Source of the DNA: Symsagittifera roscoffensis
Lineage: Eukaryota; Xenacoelomorpha; Acoela; Convolutidae
Assembly: GCF_963678635.1 (NCBI RefSeq)
Contig: NC_087064.1
Coordinates: 57,048,338-57,112,337, forward strand
Reading direction: 5' to 3'
DNA length: 64,000 nt
A program made the position numbers and the translations under genes. The first letter of the stretch is position 1; each line of letters begins with the position of its first letter. Shown here one piece after another: positions 48,007 through 59,790 of the stretch. The notes under the pieces are model-generated. The model saw only the letters and a list, made by a program, of their open reading frames with translations. It was not told the origin of the DNA and searched no databases.

Positions 48007-49246
48007 TTAACGAATAGAGAAATCGCTATTGAAATTATCCTTAAAATAGTCCAAAAACTGAGACATGGAGTTGCATGCAAGAATATTGAGTCGTTCTGAC
48101 TTGCTACAATTACGTTCGATCATCCAGTAAAACAATTTCTTGAACGATACAAAGTTGAATCCATATTTAACGCATAATTTCAGAAAATCTTCGATACAAC
48201 ACAAGGGGGTATTTTCATAACCAGCGAAGAGAGCTGGGTTTTCTAGAAGTCCTCTGGCTGACATGACTCCATGTGCTTTCGTTTTTTCAGAAATAAGTCG
48301 GTAATCCTCTAAATTAAAACAATCTCCATTTGCAACTACGGGAATTTGTAATGATTTCTTAATTTCAGCTAACTGGTCATGATCGGCAGGTTCTGTTCTC
48401 ATTTGATGAGTTCGCGAATGTACGCCTATAAACGAGACGCCACATTTCTCAATTTGGCGATAGAGATCAACAGTTTCGTTTAAACTCGATAGCAATCTCA
48501 ACTTTACTGACATTGAAAATGCCGCCTCATGTTCAACTTGGTTGCGAAACTGTCGAACGATGTCGAAAATCTTTTGAGGCGAATAGAGTAAAGCTGCTCC
48601 GTATCCCTCGTGCATTGCCCATTTTTGAGGACACCCGCAATTTAGATCGACCCCGTCACAGTAGCCCACAACTAGCTGACTGGCCCCAATAAAGTCTTCG
48701 ACTGTATTGGCCGCAAACTGAGTTATGACAGGTCCAGTTTCGTCCTGAGATGTTACAAACTCGTGCGACCTTTTGGTTAACATCGTCAAAAACAGATAAA
48801 CATTTACAGTTCTCCGCATAAAAAACTTCAACATTCAAAGATAATATATATTTCTCCACATAAAAAATGTAATATTTCAAAAAATTTCAAGAAAGACAAA
48901 ATGAGCGATTGTTTTTTCAATTGGTCAAACTATTTTTCAAAAACCATTTATTCTTCGCTGTTTCTTACTTTGACCAGTCCAAAACCTTCCTTGTTCATAA
49001 AACTAGAAGCATGTTTGTCTGCTTATTGTGTCATGCATAGTTTACCCACCTTTTGGCAGCAGACAGTCGAAAGCTATCGGACATAATCATAGAAGTGTAG
49101 GTTACATCACAGCCGTATTTTCTCACCAGCAAACGAAAAGGAAGCTTAGAAAAACGGACCATAGGAGCGCATATTTTCAAAGGAGATTCTGATTCTAAGA
49201 GGAGCTTCCGTACATCAATTGCGCTTCTTTTAGGTAGTTCATACAT
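48007..49246 (-). CDS. DUS4L: tRNA-dihydrouridine synthase 4-like, 2 coding exons
   Basis: Exon 1 is 49246-49050 and exon 2 is 48769-48007 (TAA), joined by a 280 bp GT-AG intron in phase 2 (AG|G gives Arg66). The product is 319 residues, the usual size of Dus4 (human 317). Members reduce uridine 20a/20b in the tRNA D-loop using FMN and NAD(P)H. Visible marks: I-C-A-P-M-V-R-F-S-K-L-P-F-R-L-L at the start, I-T-Q-F-A-A, D-L-N-C-G-C-P-Q with the catalytic Cys at 112, E-G-Y-G-A-A-L, then the flavin-site stretches S-V-K-L-R, H-S-R-T and V-V-A-N-G-D, and S-A-R-G-L-L-E-N-P-A-L-F-A-G-Y-E. The start codon lies 2 nt after a TTCTAG acceptor-like site. The neighbours are repeats only. Confidence 0.95.
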
Positions 49247-49249
49247 GTC

Positions 49250-49534
49250 TAGAAGCCAGATACGATTCGAGAATTATTTTGCTTCAGACTACACGGCATG
49301 CAACAAGAAAAAGAAGAAACAAGGATAGCCTGGACAAACAAAAAAGAAAAAACTAGAAAAAAACTAAACTTTCCAATTTTTAGAAAACTTTATTGCCAAT
49401 GATGCACTAACTGAAGCGTCCAAAACTAGTTTTCCTTTGGTAAACCATTTTTTGTCAAATGACTAAATTTATATCTAACAAACGATACTTGATCGCGTTA
49501 CTCGCTTGAAAATAAACTAAAACTCACAAAATTC
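49250..49534. other. 5' flank of DUS4L
   Basis: No gene. It contains GGCTTCTAG (minus strand) ending 2 nt before the DUS4L ATG and A-rich sequence further out. No TATA-like promoter was picked. Confidence 0.4.
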
Positions 49535-50345
49535 AAACCGGTTTTTCTGGAAAACCGGACAACTTTTTGAATTTTCAAATGTCGTTCGAATCACGACTAA
49601 AACCACTTTAATAAGTTAAAACATAGCCAATCGAAGATTAGAAAAGAGTAATGAACGCAAGTAAACATCAAAAAATTCACTGAATTTCTTGGATAAAATC
49701 TCAACTTTCGAATTTCAAAGAAAAAAATAGATTCCCTTTCAGATCTTTGAATTTCTAAAACAATTTATTATTGTCGCCTTTTTGATAACATGAACCTAAC
49801 TTTAGAAAACTGGACCAATAGTTCCGCTGGGAAATCTTAAAAATAAACCCACTTTCGCAACTAGAAATCGTTCACGTTTTTTGGCGCAATTTACACGTTC
49901 GTTTTTGGAGGGTGCTATTTACGTCACTTTCATCAGATGAATTTCTAAATGAACTCAAAAAGTAGATTATACCTAAGAGCATCAATATTTAAAGACTTTT
50001 TCGTGGAAAAAAAACCAACAAAAAATCAGCAAGGTCTACATAAGAGTCTTCACTACGTTCATTACTCCTAATTATTCGAACCATTTCGAGGACCCATAAC
50101 CCATTCTCATTTGAATTTAGACTAAAACTCAAAAGAGTCAACTCGGGTTTTCTCGACACTGGGTCAACTTTAAAAAAAACATGTTCGAATCACGACTGAA
50201 AAGGCTTTTATTTGATTCACGACTTAACCCATTCCGATGATTATTTGTGTTACCTGATTTTGCGGGCAAAAGAATACGAAAGAAGAAACTACAACACCCG
50301 AATACAAAGTTCCACCCCATTTTCAATGGTCGGAACAATGAGCCA
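49535..50345 (-). repeat. Family Q copy (49640-50095) flanked by family P pieces
   Basis: Family P end at 49535-49610 (AAACCGGTTTTTCTGGAAAA, TCGTTCGAATCACGACTAAA), then family Q (GCTGGGAAATCTTAAAAATA through GAGTCTTCACTACGTTCATT), then a nearly complete family P copy in reverse (TCTCGACACTGGGTC, CACGACTGAAAAGGC, GAATACAAAGTTCCACCCCA, CAATGGTCGGAACAATGAG). Q may have inserted into or next to P. Confidence 0.6.
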
Positions 50346-51240
50346 TCCAGAGAATTCGAAATCAATTCAATTCTATGCAATATTCAAATCAATGCATTTA
50401 AATTCTTCTGTTTTGGCCTGAAAGCACGCGTTTTGGCATTCATGCTGCAAATTTTGATGAGCACTTGTCACGAGGTTTTGACATTCACGTCGTAATATTT
50501 GGTAAGCAGTTGTCACGAAGTTTTCGGAACAAATATTACATATAAGATTGTCAAAAGCTCCCATGATATCACTCTGTTGGCACCTCTGAATCTTTGTTTT
50601 CAAAAATTCTGATAAATTGATATCAAAAACAAATTGACCTTAAATTTGAAATGCAAAAGACTGAAATGCTTAAAGTTTCCAAACAAACATTTTCCCGTGA
50701 AAACCTTTGAATCAAAAATATCTGTAGAATATAACAATGTACAATGCCCGAGATTTTCTTAATTAATAAGAATTTCGTGAAGTTTCGTTGAAGTCTGGGC
50801 TGTGGTAGCCAAAACAACAAATACTAATAATCTCGAGACGCTTAATCGAAAACGCTAAATATCCAATTTTTAAGCAGTAGTTAAGCCTGCAAAAAAATAT
50901 ATCCTACCCATGCGCAAACCACTGGTCTTCATGACACTAAATGACACTTGAACATCAAATCAAGAAAAAATCAAAATTAGGCATAGCAATCAAAAACACC
51001 AAATAACTGAAGCATCATTCCAGAATAATTAAGAAAACTGAATGATTTTACAAACCAAGTTGATTTTCAAAGCAGTTGGCACATTTAATGCAGCTCTCCG
51101 ATAGAAAAAATATGTTTCTTCCTGATTAAAAAACTGAGGCTGAATATTTTGAAAAGCGAAGAGCACTAAAACTGACATAATCCTCAACTTTTGCAAACTT
51201 TTTTTTATTAAATCGGTCAATCTATTAAGCTCGTAATCCC
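50346..51240. other. Intergenic stretch, no gene seen
   Basis: A small direct repeat (GCA(A/G)(A/T)TGTCACGA(G/A)GTTTT, near 50460 and 50504) is the only structure noted. ORFs are short and unconvincing. Confidence 0.4.
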
Positions 51241-53070
51241 CTGTAAAAAGCGGCGAACTAAATTATACTAGCGCAAAAAACGCACCTACGATGCTTCAAA
51301 TAAATCGTTGAGCGTAAAAAGAGTTTTCGAAGACATGTACCAAAACAACGATATTTCAGTGACCCTAATTTATGGCAACCCTGAAGATAAACTGGGCTCA
51401 TCTATCAAAGGGTTTCTTTTTCATAAAAAAAGCCATATCTCGAAAATCAAAATCGTTTGAGCAGATAAAATTATAGCATAGATTTGCGACCCTATTTTAT
51501 ACCCTGCACCATCCCAATATACGGTTGAAAATTTCAATTTCTACTAGTTGTCTAAAATCTAAGATTTTTTGAAAACGTATTGAAAAATCAAGAGAAACGC
51601 CATCTCTTGGGAACCAAAAGGGTTTGAGAAGTCACATTAAAGGCCAGATTTGCAACGCAGAAATGTACCTGATAAACCCCCGCCTTAAGGTTGAGAACTT
51701 CAAGTTATGTTAATTTGTTTTATATCTAATTTTTTGAAGAAAAAAAATTGAAAAAATCATACAACATGTCTCGAAAAGCAAAAGTAATTGAGCAGTCGAA
51801 CTTGGACGTCAGATTTGAATTCTTTGACTATACCCTGGGAGCATCCCACTATAGGGTTGAGAATTTCATATTTTATTACTTTTTTCAAATCTAATTTTTT
51901 TTGAAAAAAGGATGAAAAAATGATAAAAAACGCCATATCTCGAAAACCAAAAGAATTTGCACAGTATAATTGGACGTTAGATTTGCAACGCCTGAGTGTA
52001 CCCACTTTCAAGTTCGGTTAATTTTTATATCCAAGAATTTTGAAAAAAAAAATTTAAAAATTCATAAAAAACGCCATATCTTTAAAAATAAAAGGGTTTG
52101 TGCATTCATACTCAGACGCCAACTTTGCAACGCCTAAGTGTACCTTGACAGCCCCCATCATAGGATTGAGAAATTCAAGTTCGGTTATTTTTTTGATATC
52201 TTAAATTTTTGAAAAAATCATAAAAAAATAACATATCTCGAAAACCAAAAAAAATTGAGCAGCCGAACTTGTGGGCCAGATTTGAAACCTCTGAATGTAC
52301 CCTGGGTGGGCCCCACTATAGGGTTGAGAATTTACTTTTTTAAATCTAGGTTTTTCGGAAAAAAAAACGAAAAAATTATAAAAAAAACGCCATATCTCGA
52401 AAACCAAAAGAAATTTGAGCTGTATACTTGGAGGTCAGTTTTGCAACACCTGAGTGTACACTCACAGCACCCTACTATATAATTAAGAATTTCAAGTTTG
52501 GACATATTTTTTATATCTGTTTTCTGAAAAACAAATTGAAAAAATTATAAAAAAAGCCATACATCGAAAACCTATAAGATTTGAGCAGGCATACTTGAAC
52601 GCCAGATTTGCAACCCCCGAGTGTACCCTGACTGCACCCCACTATAGATTTGAAAATTTCAAGTTCGCTTGGTGTTTTTTGTTTTCATTTCTAAGATTTT
52701 CGAAAAAACAAAGAATCATAATAAATGCAATATCTCGAAAACCAAAAAGTTTTACATCGAGAATATCGGAAAAATGTACAGTTAAAGCAGTCGCGCTCCA
52801 ACAGATTTCGAAACGTCGACTTGAGAAATCATTTCAACTCTTGCAATGTTTTGGCATTTTAACAGACCAAATTAGGGACTTCTAAACACCTGCTAAGTGA
52901 AATTTCTTAAGCATTACAAAATACGATATAGTTTAAAGGTGCAAAACTTTTTCACTAAAAATGCAAAAAAAACAAGCTGAAAAAAATTAAAAAATTAAAT
53001 ACGTCAACATTGAGACTTGTTTAACATGTGTCAAGTGAAACGTCAAATAAATAAGGTATAGATTGTTGCT
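51240..53070 (+). mobile_element. Composite satellite element, copy C (no RT)
   Basis: Left edge CGCACCTACGATGCTTCAAA (51291) with GAAGACATGTACCAAAACAAC. About nine monomers phased on GCCATATCTCGAAAACCAAA near 51432, 51600, 51765, 51933, 52075, 52231, 52391, 52558 and 52729. The right edge has CAGTCGCGCTCCAACAGATT (52790) and CGTCGACTTGAG, then directly ATACGATATAGTTTAAAGGT (52922) and the end CAAGTGAAACGTCAAATAAA...TATAGATTG (53067). Compared with copy B, the LINE RT stretch between these two right-edge parts is absent. Confidence 0.75.
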
Positions 53071-53079
53071 GTTTCATAA

Positions 53080-54100
53080 GAAACTAAGCGGAAACGAACT
53101 AAACACTGAGCGACCAAGCTGAAAAAATCCGACATCCGATAAATATCGGAAAAATTTAGATAACGATTTGATAACTCTTGATAATTAAATTTTGCGCATA
53201 TCTAAAACGAAAACCCGAAAGATACTATCGACCAGCAGTTCCGTCAGTTCACAGATAAAAAGCAACAGCTAAAAAATAACCAACAGAAAACTCGGAAGAG
53301 CATTAAAAAACTGAAAGTTATCAAAAACGTGTGATTTTGTTTTTTTTTCTCCTAATTTCGGGTTTGATAGAAACAAGCTCATCACTTTCAAGCTCTTTCT
53401 AACTCAAGAAGCATTGATTGGCAATTCTTTCATTAAAAAAATTCAATATGAAAACAGCCAATATACAGTTGGAAAAGTGTACGAAGAGGCGAAGCGGAGC
53501 TTCGCATTACTTGCGATACAACGAAAACGTAGCATTGCAAACTACCAAATAGACAGTGAGATGAGAAAATGATGTCGAAAAAAAACTTGAAAAACCAACA
53601 ATTTGTTTCGAATGACAAAAAATTAACCCTCAGGAAAACACGAGAAGCACAACCACTAGCATTGAGCTGCTAGTATTTTCCGAATCTTCACTAAGCCAGC
53701 AACACGTGGTTAGGCATCAATTGATCCGAAAACAAAAAATGCTAAAAGAAATTGTTGTCCAAAAACTTGAAAAATCAACAATTTTTTTTGGAAAAACAAA
53801 AAATTCTATCTCAGCAAAACAGATGAAAAACCACTAGCATTTAACAACCTTTTAGTAATTTCCGAGCGTTCACTAAGCCAACAACCCGTGGTTAGACATT
53901 AATTGATCCGAAAAGAAAAAATGCCAAAGAAAAATGTTATCAACAAAAAATAAGCTAAGAAATTCACTAAGCCGACAAAAAAGAGCGGAAATAATAGGAC
54001 GAATAAAATTTCCACGACGTTGTAGCACTTTGAATTCAATACACAAGATTTTTTTCCGCTGGAAAATCACAAAATTGATGTCCAGTTTTAAAACGAAGTG
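53080..54100. other. Intergenic stretch with a diverged ~190 bp direct duplication
   Basis: 53565-53720 and 53750-53910 repeat each other: AAAAACTTGAAAAATCAACAATTT, CACTAGCATT...AGTA(T)TTTCCGAG/ATCTTCACTAAGCCA, AACACGTGGTTAG/AACCCGTGGTTAG and CAATTGATCCGAAAA. No gene. Confidence 0.5.
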
Positions 54101-54310
54101 ATTCATTTCTTTCGTAACTTTTTCACTTTTGATATTCGATGGTTCAGTTACCTTATTTTAACTTCAGAAAGGAGGTCAACTTAAAAAGAAATCGTAAAAA
54201 TTGAAACTCGAGCGTGAATAAATATTAATGTTTTCTCCTAAAACATCAAAGAAAAATCATCAAGAACCATATATAAGAAATTTACTTCGTTCATAACACT
54301 TAATATCATG
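54100..54310 (+). repeat. Dispersed repeat family Q, partial copy
   Basis: AAAGAAATCGTAAAAATTGA, AACTCGAGCGTGAATAAATA and TATATAAGAAATTTACTTCG match the 3' half of family Q at 9280-9400 and 50000-50060. Confidence 0.45.
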
Positions 54311-54594
54311 ATCAAAAAAACTTTCTCAGTGGTGATTCCAAAATACAAAACAAGCGGTGATTCCAAAATTCGATACAAGGATAGCCGGTTACTGTGCAAG
54401 TAGCACAGAAAGTTCAGACCATAGCCTTAAAACAATACAAATTTTTTGTTCAAATTAATGTCGTTTTTTTTCGGTTTAGTGTGATTTAAAAAAAACCTGG
54501 GTGAAAAAATAGAATATAAGCAAATGCGACAGTGATAGTCAAAACGGCCATCTGGAAAACAGTTTTTGAATAGAAACGAAGAATTTTGAACTTT

Positions 54595-54800
54595 AATTAG
54601 ACCAAAAATCAAAAATTTCAAACCGGTTTTTTAAATGTCATTCAAATCACGACTGAAAAAAAAACAAAAAACATTAATATAATATACCAATCGAACCAAT
54701 CCGATGGTTACTTGTGGAAACTCATTTTGAAAACAAAAAAAGAAAAAAACTAAAACACACCCGAATACAAAGTTTCTCCACATTTTTCAAATGATCGGAA
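54595..54800 (-). repeat. Dispersed repeat family P, copy in reverse
   Basis: TTTCAAACCGGTTTTTTAAA, CATTCAAATCACGACTGAAA, CCGATGGTTACTTGTGGAA and CCGAATACAAAGTTTCTCCA, then ATGATCGGAACA, in the same order as at 50120-50345. Confidence 0.6.
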
Positions 54801-55201
54801 CATTTTAAATTTAAAATCAAGCGCTCTAATTCCTATTTTTTCTCAGAGATCAGATTTTGAGCTCCATTTGAGAAGCTTATTCAAAAAGTGAGGTTCAATG
54901 CAAATCGAAACTCAAGCCTATTGAATATAAAAGCTTGAAGAGTGAAGAAACTTCAAAATTTTTCCTCAAAACAAACCAAACTACCCATTCTAGATTAGTG
55001 AAAACTGACATAACCTCCCTCAGTAACACTCGAAAGAAACTTTGTTAAAATAAATCAGGAGTTGTCACTGTATGTTCTCATTTAAAACAAAGTGTTAAAG
55101 GTTTCAATTACAACTTTCACAAACTGTATATCAACTCAGCGGCACATTAAATAATTGCTCAGCCGCTCCAACTAGATTCTATCAGTTCAAATAGTGTATC
55201 A
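54800..55201. other. 3' flank of POMP, no other gene seen
   Basis: AT-rich; no ORF or repeat supported. Confidence 0.4.
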
Positions 55202-56226
55202 TCAATATCGTGCACAGCTCTCAATCATAATGTGGGGTTCTCCTGTCACTTCCGGCATTTGGTAATCTAAACAACAGGAACTCGTCTTGCCTTATTTTTT
55301 GAAATGGCTTTGTCACAAACTAGGCAGACGTATTGTCCATAAGATATAACTATAGTTCCAACTGAAACATGCCAAAAAAAACTACAAGACAAAAATCAAT
55401 CCAAGAGAAAAAAGACAAGACGGATGAGTAGACCTCGAATCAAGCCCGCGCTTTGTATAAAATTCTTTTCAATCTACTTGCATAGAGCTAATAGTTCAAA
55501 CTTTGCATAACATGAAAGATCAAGTCATCAAGAGTAGAAGTAGAAAGAAAAACAGTTCCCGAGAACCATCAACTAAAACATCAATTGTTTGGAAGCCTTT
55601 AAATTTCGAAAACCTTCGCGAAAAACAAGATGTGAACTGAGAGAGTGAACTGACCTTGGAACATGTCTCTTGGGAGTATCTGCTCATCGTAGCCAGTGAG
55701 GGATTCCCACAGCACGTGACTGCTTCTCAAACAGGGAAGTCTTTCGTGCTACAAAAAAAAACAAATAGCTACTATGGTCATGAAACTTTATTTACTTACA
55801 AAGATTCTATTAAAATCAAGCTTGGCAATTTCATTTGGTATATTCCTCCAAAAAATTTCCAGTCTCTTCTTTTTGACAAAGTATTTCTTTAATATTCTGG
55901 CATTCGTGCGATGAAGCATACGCGTTGTCTAGGTTTGTATGTTTGATTCATCTGTAGTTTTCATACCTTGCTCAGCACTCGCTCCTCCATGCGCATCTTC
56001 ATGGGCAGATGAAGTCCCTCTGAGTGTCTCAGCTGCTGCAACATGAACTCCCTCTCCTCCTTCTGAATACACATACCTCGATCTTTACCTATCCTTATAT
56101 ACACTTGTTCTAACGACCACTCTCGAAGAGTAGTAATACTGAAGCTCAAAAAATTTCGCAACATTTTTAGCAGCTTCTATAATGGCGCTATTATAATCCT
56201 GATTCTGATTCCATAATACATATATA

Positions 56227-56276
<50 letters not shown>

Positions 56277-57407
56277 CCACTGGGTACATTTGATACTGTT
56301 CGTTGTTTTGTTATGTTATTTACTCAAGCAAACGTCTGTGTTGTAATTGGAGTTCAATTTTTCCAAACGGACTCACAAATTTGTGTTCAATTTTTGGGCT
56401 TATTTTCATCGATGAGGGGCTCAGTAGCACGTGTTTATCCGCTCTAATCAAGCGCCTGGTATTTACGGAAGACAATGCTTGATAATCCGATGGTTCCTGG
56501 TTCGAGTTCCATATTCGGCTCATTATTTTTTTTTAGCCTTATTTACTTAATTTCGTTTTTTTTCTATTTTAAGGACCTTTTTTTTTGCAGTTGTTTTGCT
56601 TGTTCTTGCGAAGTGTAGCTTCGCCTGTATAAGAAATTTTGGATTTTTTTTGTTTATTTATGCTTGAATTAGCTTGTTTAGAAATGACTGACAAGCATTT
56701 GATACTGTTTGATACTTTTTTCTATCGTCATGAGAGATATTAATCGTTTATAACATAAGCACCGAATTTCCAGATCATTGTTAATACAGATTCTAATTTT
56801 ATTCCCTGAGAAATAATGATCATTAAATTCAGTAGATAAAGAAAAACTTATTTTGTGCATACAAATACTGTAGCGTAAATGGAACAATTGCACTTTTTTG
56901 TCGCTGAAAAAGAATATACAGTTGATTCTGATTCATAGACCAATAACTCACCTGTGGGTTTAGGTTCTGGAGAGGATGTACTAGGTCCAAATTCACTTTT
57001 CCATCAAAACTAAAACAGGCAACTGGCGATTCGTATCTGCTTAAATACGGACTACATCATCGAAAATGCATGAATTTCTTTGATCAAACAATATATAAAC
57101 AATGGCTTTCCTTTATGAAAACTCAATGTGTTCTTATAATCCTCTCTATAGAGCACAATGCAAGTTAATACGCAAGTGGAGATCATAGTGTCATAATCCT
57201 TCAACTTTCAAGAGAATAGCTCGAAATCATTGAGTTTAATTCAAACAAAAATCTTCATAAAAGTTATTTTCTGTCCAAAAAAAAAGATATTTACCCAGTG
57301 TTTAAGGGATTTTCGGCTAATTTGCCAAGGTCGCTTGAGCTCACAATACTGCTGCAATTCGTTTTCTCGGTTGATTCCGAAAAACTCTTTCCTGGAGCTG
57401 CAAACAT
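55202..57407 (-). CDS. POMP: Proteasome maturation protein (POMP/UMP1), 5 coding exons
   Basis: Exons on the minus strand: 57407-57295, 57009-56952, 56062-55967, 55748-55655 and 55266-55202 (TGA). All junctions are GT-AG with matching phases, and the spliced 426 nt encode 141 residues, exactly the length of human POMP. POMP is a chaperone that helps beta subunits assemble into the 20S proteasome and is then degraded. Family marks: F-D-G-K-V-N-L-D-L-V-H-P-L in exon 2, where POMP has its S-H-P-L stretch; E-G-L-H-L-P-M-K-M-R-M-E in exon 3 (G-L-x-x-P-L/M-K-x-x-M-E core); R-L-P-C-L-R-S-S in exon 4 (R-L-P-F-L-x-S-S); T-G-E-P-H-I-M-I-E near the C-terminus. The N-terminus is Ser/Thr-rich and poorly conserved. 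The ATG lies 9 nt after a TCTTCTTTGTAG acceptor-like site. Confidence 0.95.
56219..56275. repeat. (AT)n microsatellite
   Basis: About 57 bases of nearly uninterrupted AT/TA repeat in POMP intron 2, next to the start of the SINE-like stretch. Confidence 0.95.
56425..56535 (+). ncRNA. tRNA-derived SINE head with B box and Pol III terminator
   Basis: The plus strand has A-box-like TAATCAAGCGCCTGG, an anticodon-arm-like AATGCTTGATAATCCGATGG, a perfect B box GGTTCGAGTTCC and, just after the TTCGGCTCA end, a T9 run. The acceptor stem is not restored by the 5' side, so it is tRNA-derived and not a working tRNA. It is antisense to POMP intron 2. Confidence 0.55.
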
Positions 57408-58189
57408 TTTCACAATCTACAAAGAAGATAAAATTTTGCCTGACATCCTCTTTTTACCACTTAAAAAGAAAGAAAACATTTGTTTTCCCTGTGGGTCTTT
57501 AGCAACTAAATTAACTTTTAAAACAGAACTAACGCACGACTCGCACCTACGGTGCTTCAAATAGATCGTTGAACTTAAAAAGAGCTTCCTAAAACATGTT
57601 CTAAAACAGCAATTTTTAATGCAACTGTGAAGATAAACTGGGTTCATCTATCAGGGGTTTCTCTTTCATAAAAAACGCCATATCTCGAAAACCAAAGTGA
57701 TTTGAGCAGAGACAATTAGAGGGCAGATTTGCTTTTTGAAAAAGGATTGAAAAAATTATTAAAAAACCATACCTCGGAAACAAAAAACTTGAGCAGTAGA
57801 AGTTAGAAGCCAGATTTCTATGCTGACAAAAAAAATCATTAAAGGCCATTTCTCGAAAACCAGAGATATTTGGGCAGTCAAATTTGAGGATTAGATTTGC
57901 AACCACTGATTGTACTCTGACAGCATCCCACCATATAAATGAGAATTCCAAATTCTGTTGGTTTTCTTTTAAATATAAATTTTATAATAAAAAAAATTGA
58001 AAAAATCATAAGAAAACAGAACATCACGAAAACCAAAAATATTTGAGCGTTCTTACTTGGATGCTAGATTTGAAACCTCTCAGTGTACCCTGAAAGTACC
58101 CAACAATAGGGTTGAGAAATTCATGTAAGTTTAGTTTTTTTCTATATCTAAGTTTTTTTGGATAAATGCATAGCCAAACTGTGCATTCT

Positions 58190-58530
58190 GTGCATTGCAA
58201 GCGGATTCCGCAACAGGCCAAAATCAGATTTGTCGCGGAGTCCGCAACTTTGCTACTTTTCTTTGATCTTCTTCGCTGTTTTGGATTCCACAAACAAATA
58301 CCTAAAACACTGTACCGCTCAAAATCGTTCCGAAAATAGGCGATTTTGCGGAATCCGCAACCGTACTTGCGGAATCCAGAATAGTTTGTGGAATCCACAA
58401 ACAAATAATAAAACATTTGTATAGTTAAATTGAGCTGTTGCGGACTCCGCAACTGTAAGCGGAATCCGCAACGTGTAAGTGAAATCCGCAAACTAAGTGG
58501 AATCCGCATTTTGTTTGCGGATTCCGTTCA
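58190..58530. repeat. Cluster 1 of GCGGAATCCGC-type palindromes
   Basis: About 11 copies of the near-palindrome TTGCGGAATCCGCAA or close variants (GCGGACTCCGC, GTGGAATCCAC, GCGGATTCCG), some spaced about 20 bases and others further apart. Its GC content contrasts with the AT-rich surroundings. Confidence 0.8.
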
Positions 58531-58879
58531 CATATGTATGTGTAGTATAGCGTTTAAAATTATATGCTTCCAACTCAAATAAAAGGCCATACCTCGAGAA
58601 CCAAAAGAAGTTGAGCAGTGATGGTTGAACCCCAAATGTGCAACCTCTGAGTGCGCCCTGACGGCATCATACTATAGTGTTGAAAATTTCAAGCTCCATT
58701 ATCGTTTTAGAAAGCTTTTTCATAAAAAAATTATAAAAAGCCATACCAAAAGGATTTGAGCAGTCATACTTGGACGCCAAATTTGTAACCTCTGAGTGTA
58801 ACCTGACAGCACTCCACTATGGGGTTGAGGTTTTCAAGTTCGAATAGTTTTTTACTGGTCAACAGAAAAAAAATATCTC

Positions 58880-59300
58880 AATTACTACATTGATCAACAA
58901 CCAGTTGAAACTTTGGTCTCAGTTCCTGTCAACCCAACTTCGATCTCAAATCCTTTCAACTTCGATCCCAAATACTGACCTACTGAACTTCGATCCCTAA
59001 TACTGACCTACCGATCCCAATTACTGACCTACTTCGATCTGAACTTCGATCCCAAACACTGATGCAATCCTAAATACTGACTTAAGTCAGCGATATGCTG
59101 TGCGTTGTGTTTCCCGAGACTCTCAAGCCATGGACTACAAACATTTATATTATTCGGTGTTAGGCTTCCAAAAGCAGTATTTGGGATTGACGCAATCCCA
59201 AATACTGACCTAAATTGGCGATATGCTTAGTGTTGTATTTCCATACACTCTCAACCCAAAATTGATTTTATTCGGTGTTGCGTTTCCAAAATACTAAAAG
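58880..59300. repeat. CTTCGATCCCAAATACTGAC short repeats with a perfect hairpin
   Basis: Five or more imperfect copies of (CTTCGAT)CC(C)(A/T)AATACTGACCTA between 58910 and 59080. At about 59180-59212 CAGTATTTGGGATT and AATCCCAAATACTG form a perfect 14 bp stem around GACGC. A longer block (CAGCGATATGCTGTG...TTATTCGGTGTT) is also present twice (59090-59155 and 59215-59275). Confidence 0.75.
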
Positions 59301-59339
59301 CTGACATCCAACTATTTAGTTAACAAAGGTTTTGAGATT

Positions 59340-59790
59340 TGTTCGTGGATTCCGATGACAATCGTTAAGTCCTTGCCTTTAAACTCCGCATTGCTATAGA
59401 TAAGAACTCCAGCTCTAGCTAGCAATTGTTCATATGCAAGTTCAGTAATATACAAAATTCTGAATCCACTTACATTTTGCGGAATCCGCTGACATTTGAG
59501 GATTCCATTTACAAATTTTGCGGATTCCACTTACATTTGCGGATGCCACTTACATTTTGTGGAATCCACTTACAGTTGCGGAATCCAGAACAACTAGTTT
59601 TATTCGCTTGTTGTGGAATCCGAGACACAACAAATGTGCCGACAAAATTTACGTTTCAGATATTTGTACGCGGAATCCACGGAAGTTTCGTAAGTGGAAT
59701 CCACTGACATTTTGGAACATGTTTAAAAGTTTGTCTATGGAATCCAGAAACATACAGACACAAAATTGTGCGCCTATCCAGTGCAGTTTG
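59340..59790. repeat. Cluster 2 of GCGGAATCCGC-type palindromes
   Basis: About 12 copies of the same motif, in places with a regular CTTACATTT(T)GCGGATTCCA period of about 20-22 bases. Confidence 0.8.

Larger units (their letters stand above)
56063..56951. other. POMP intron 2, with (AT)n and a tRNA-like SINE head
   Basis: It holds the dinucleotide repeat at 56219-56275 and the tRNA-like sequence at 56425-56535, both listed separately. Otherwise AT-rich. Confidence 0.8.

Noticed and set aside
48656-48880. Minus ORF reading through the DUS4L intron end, and in-frame extension of exon 2 to 48834
   Set aside because: Homology resumes exactly at the AG at 48770; upstream residues are intron.
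56320-56523. 67-residue minus ORF over the tRNA-like sequence
   Set aside because: It translates the complement of a tRNA-derived repeat; the B box and T9 run explain the sequence.
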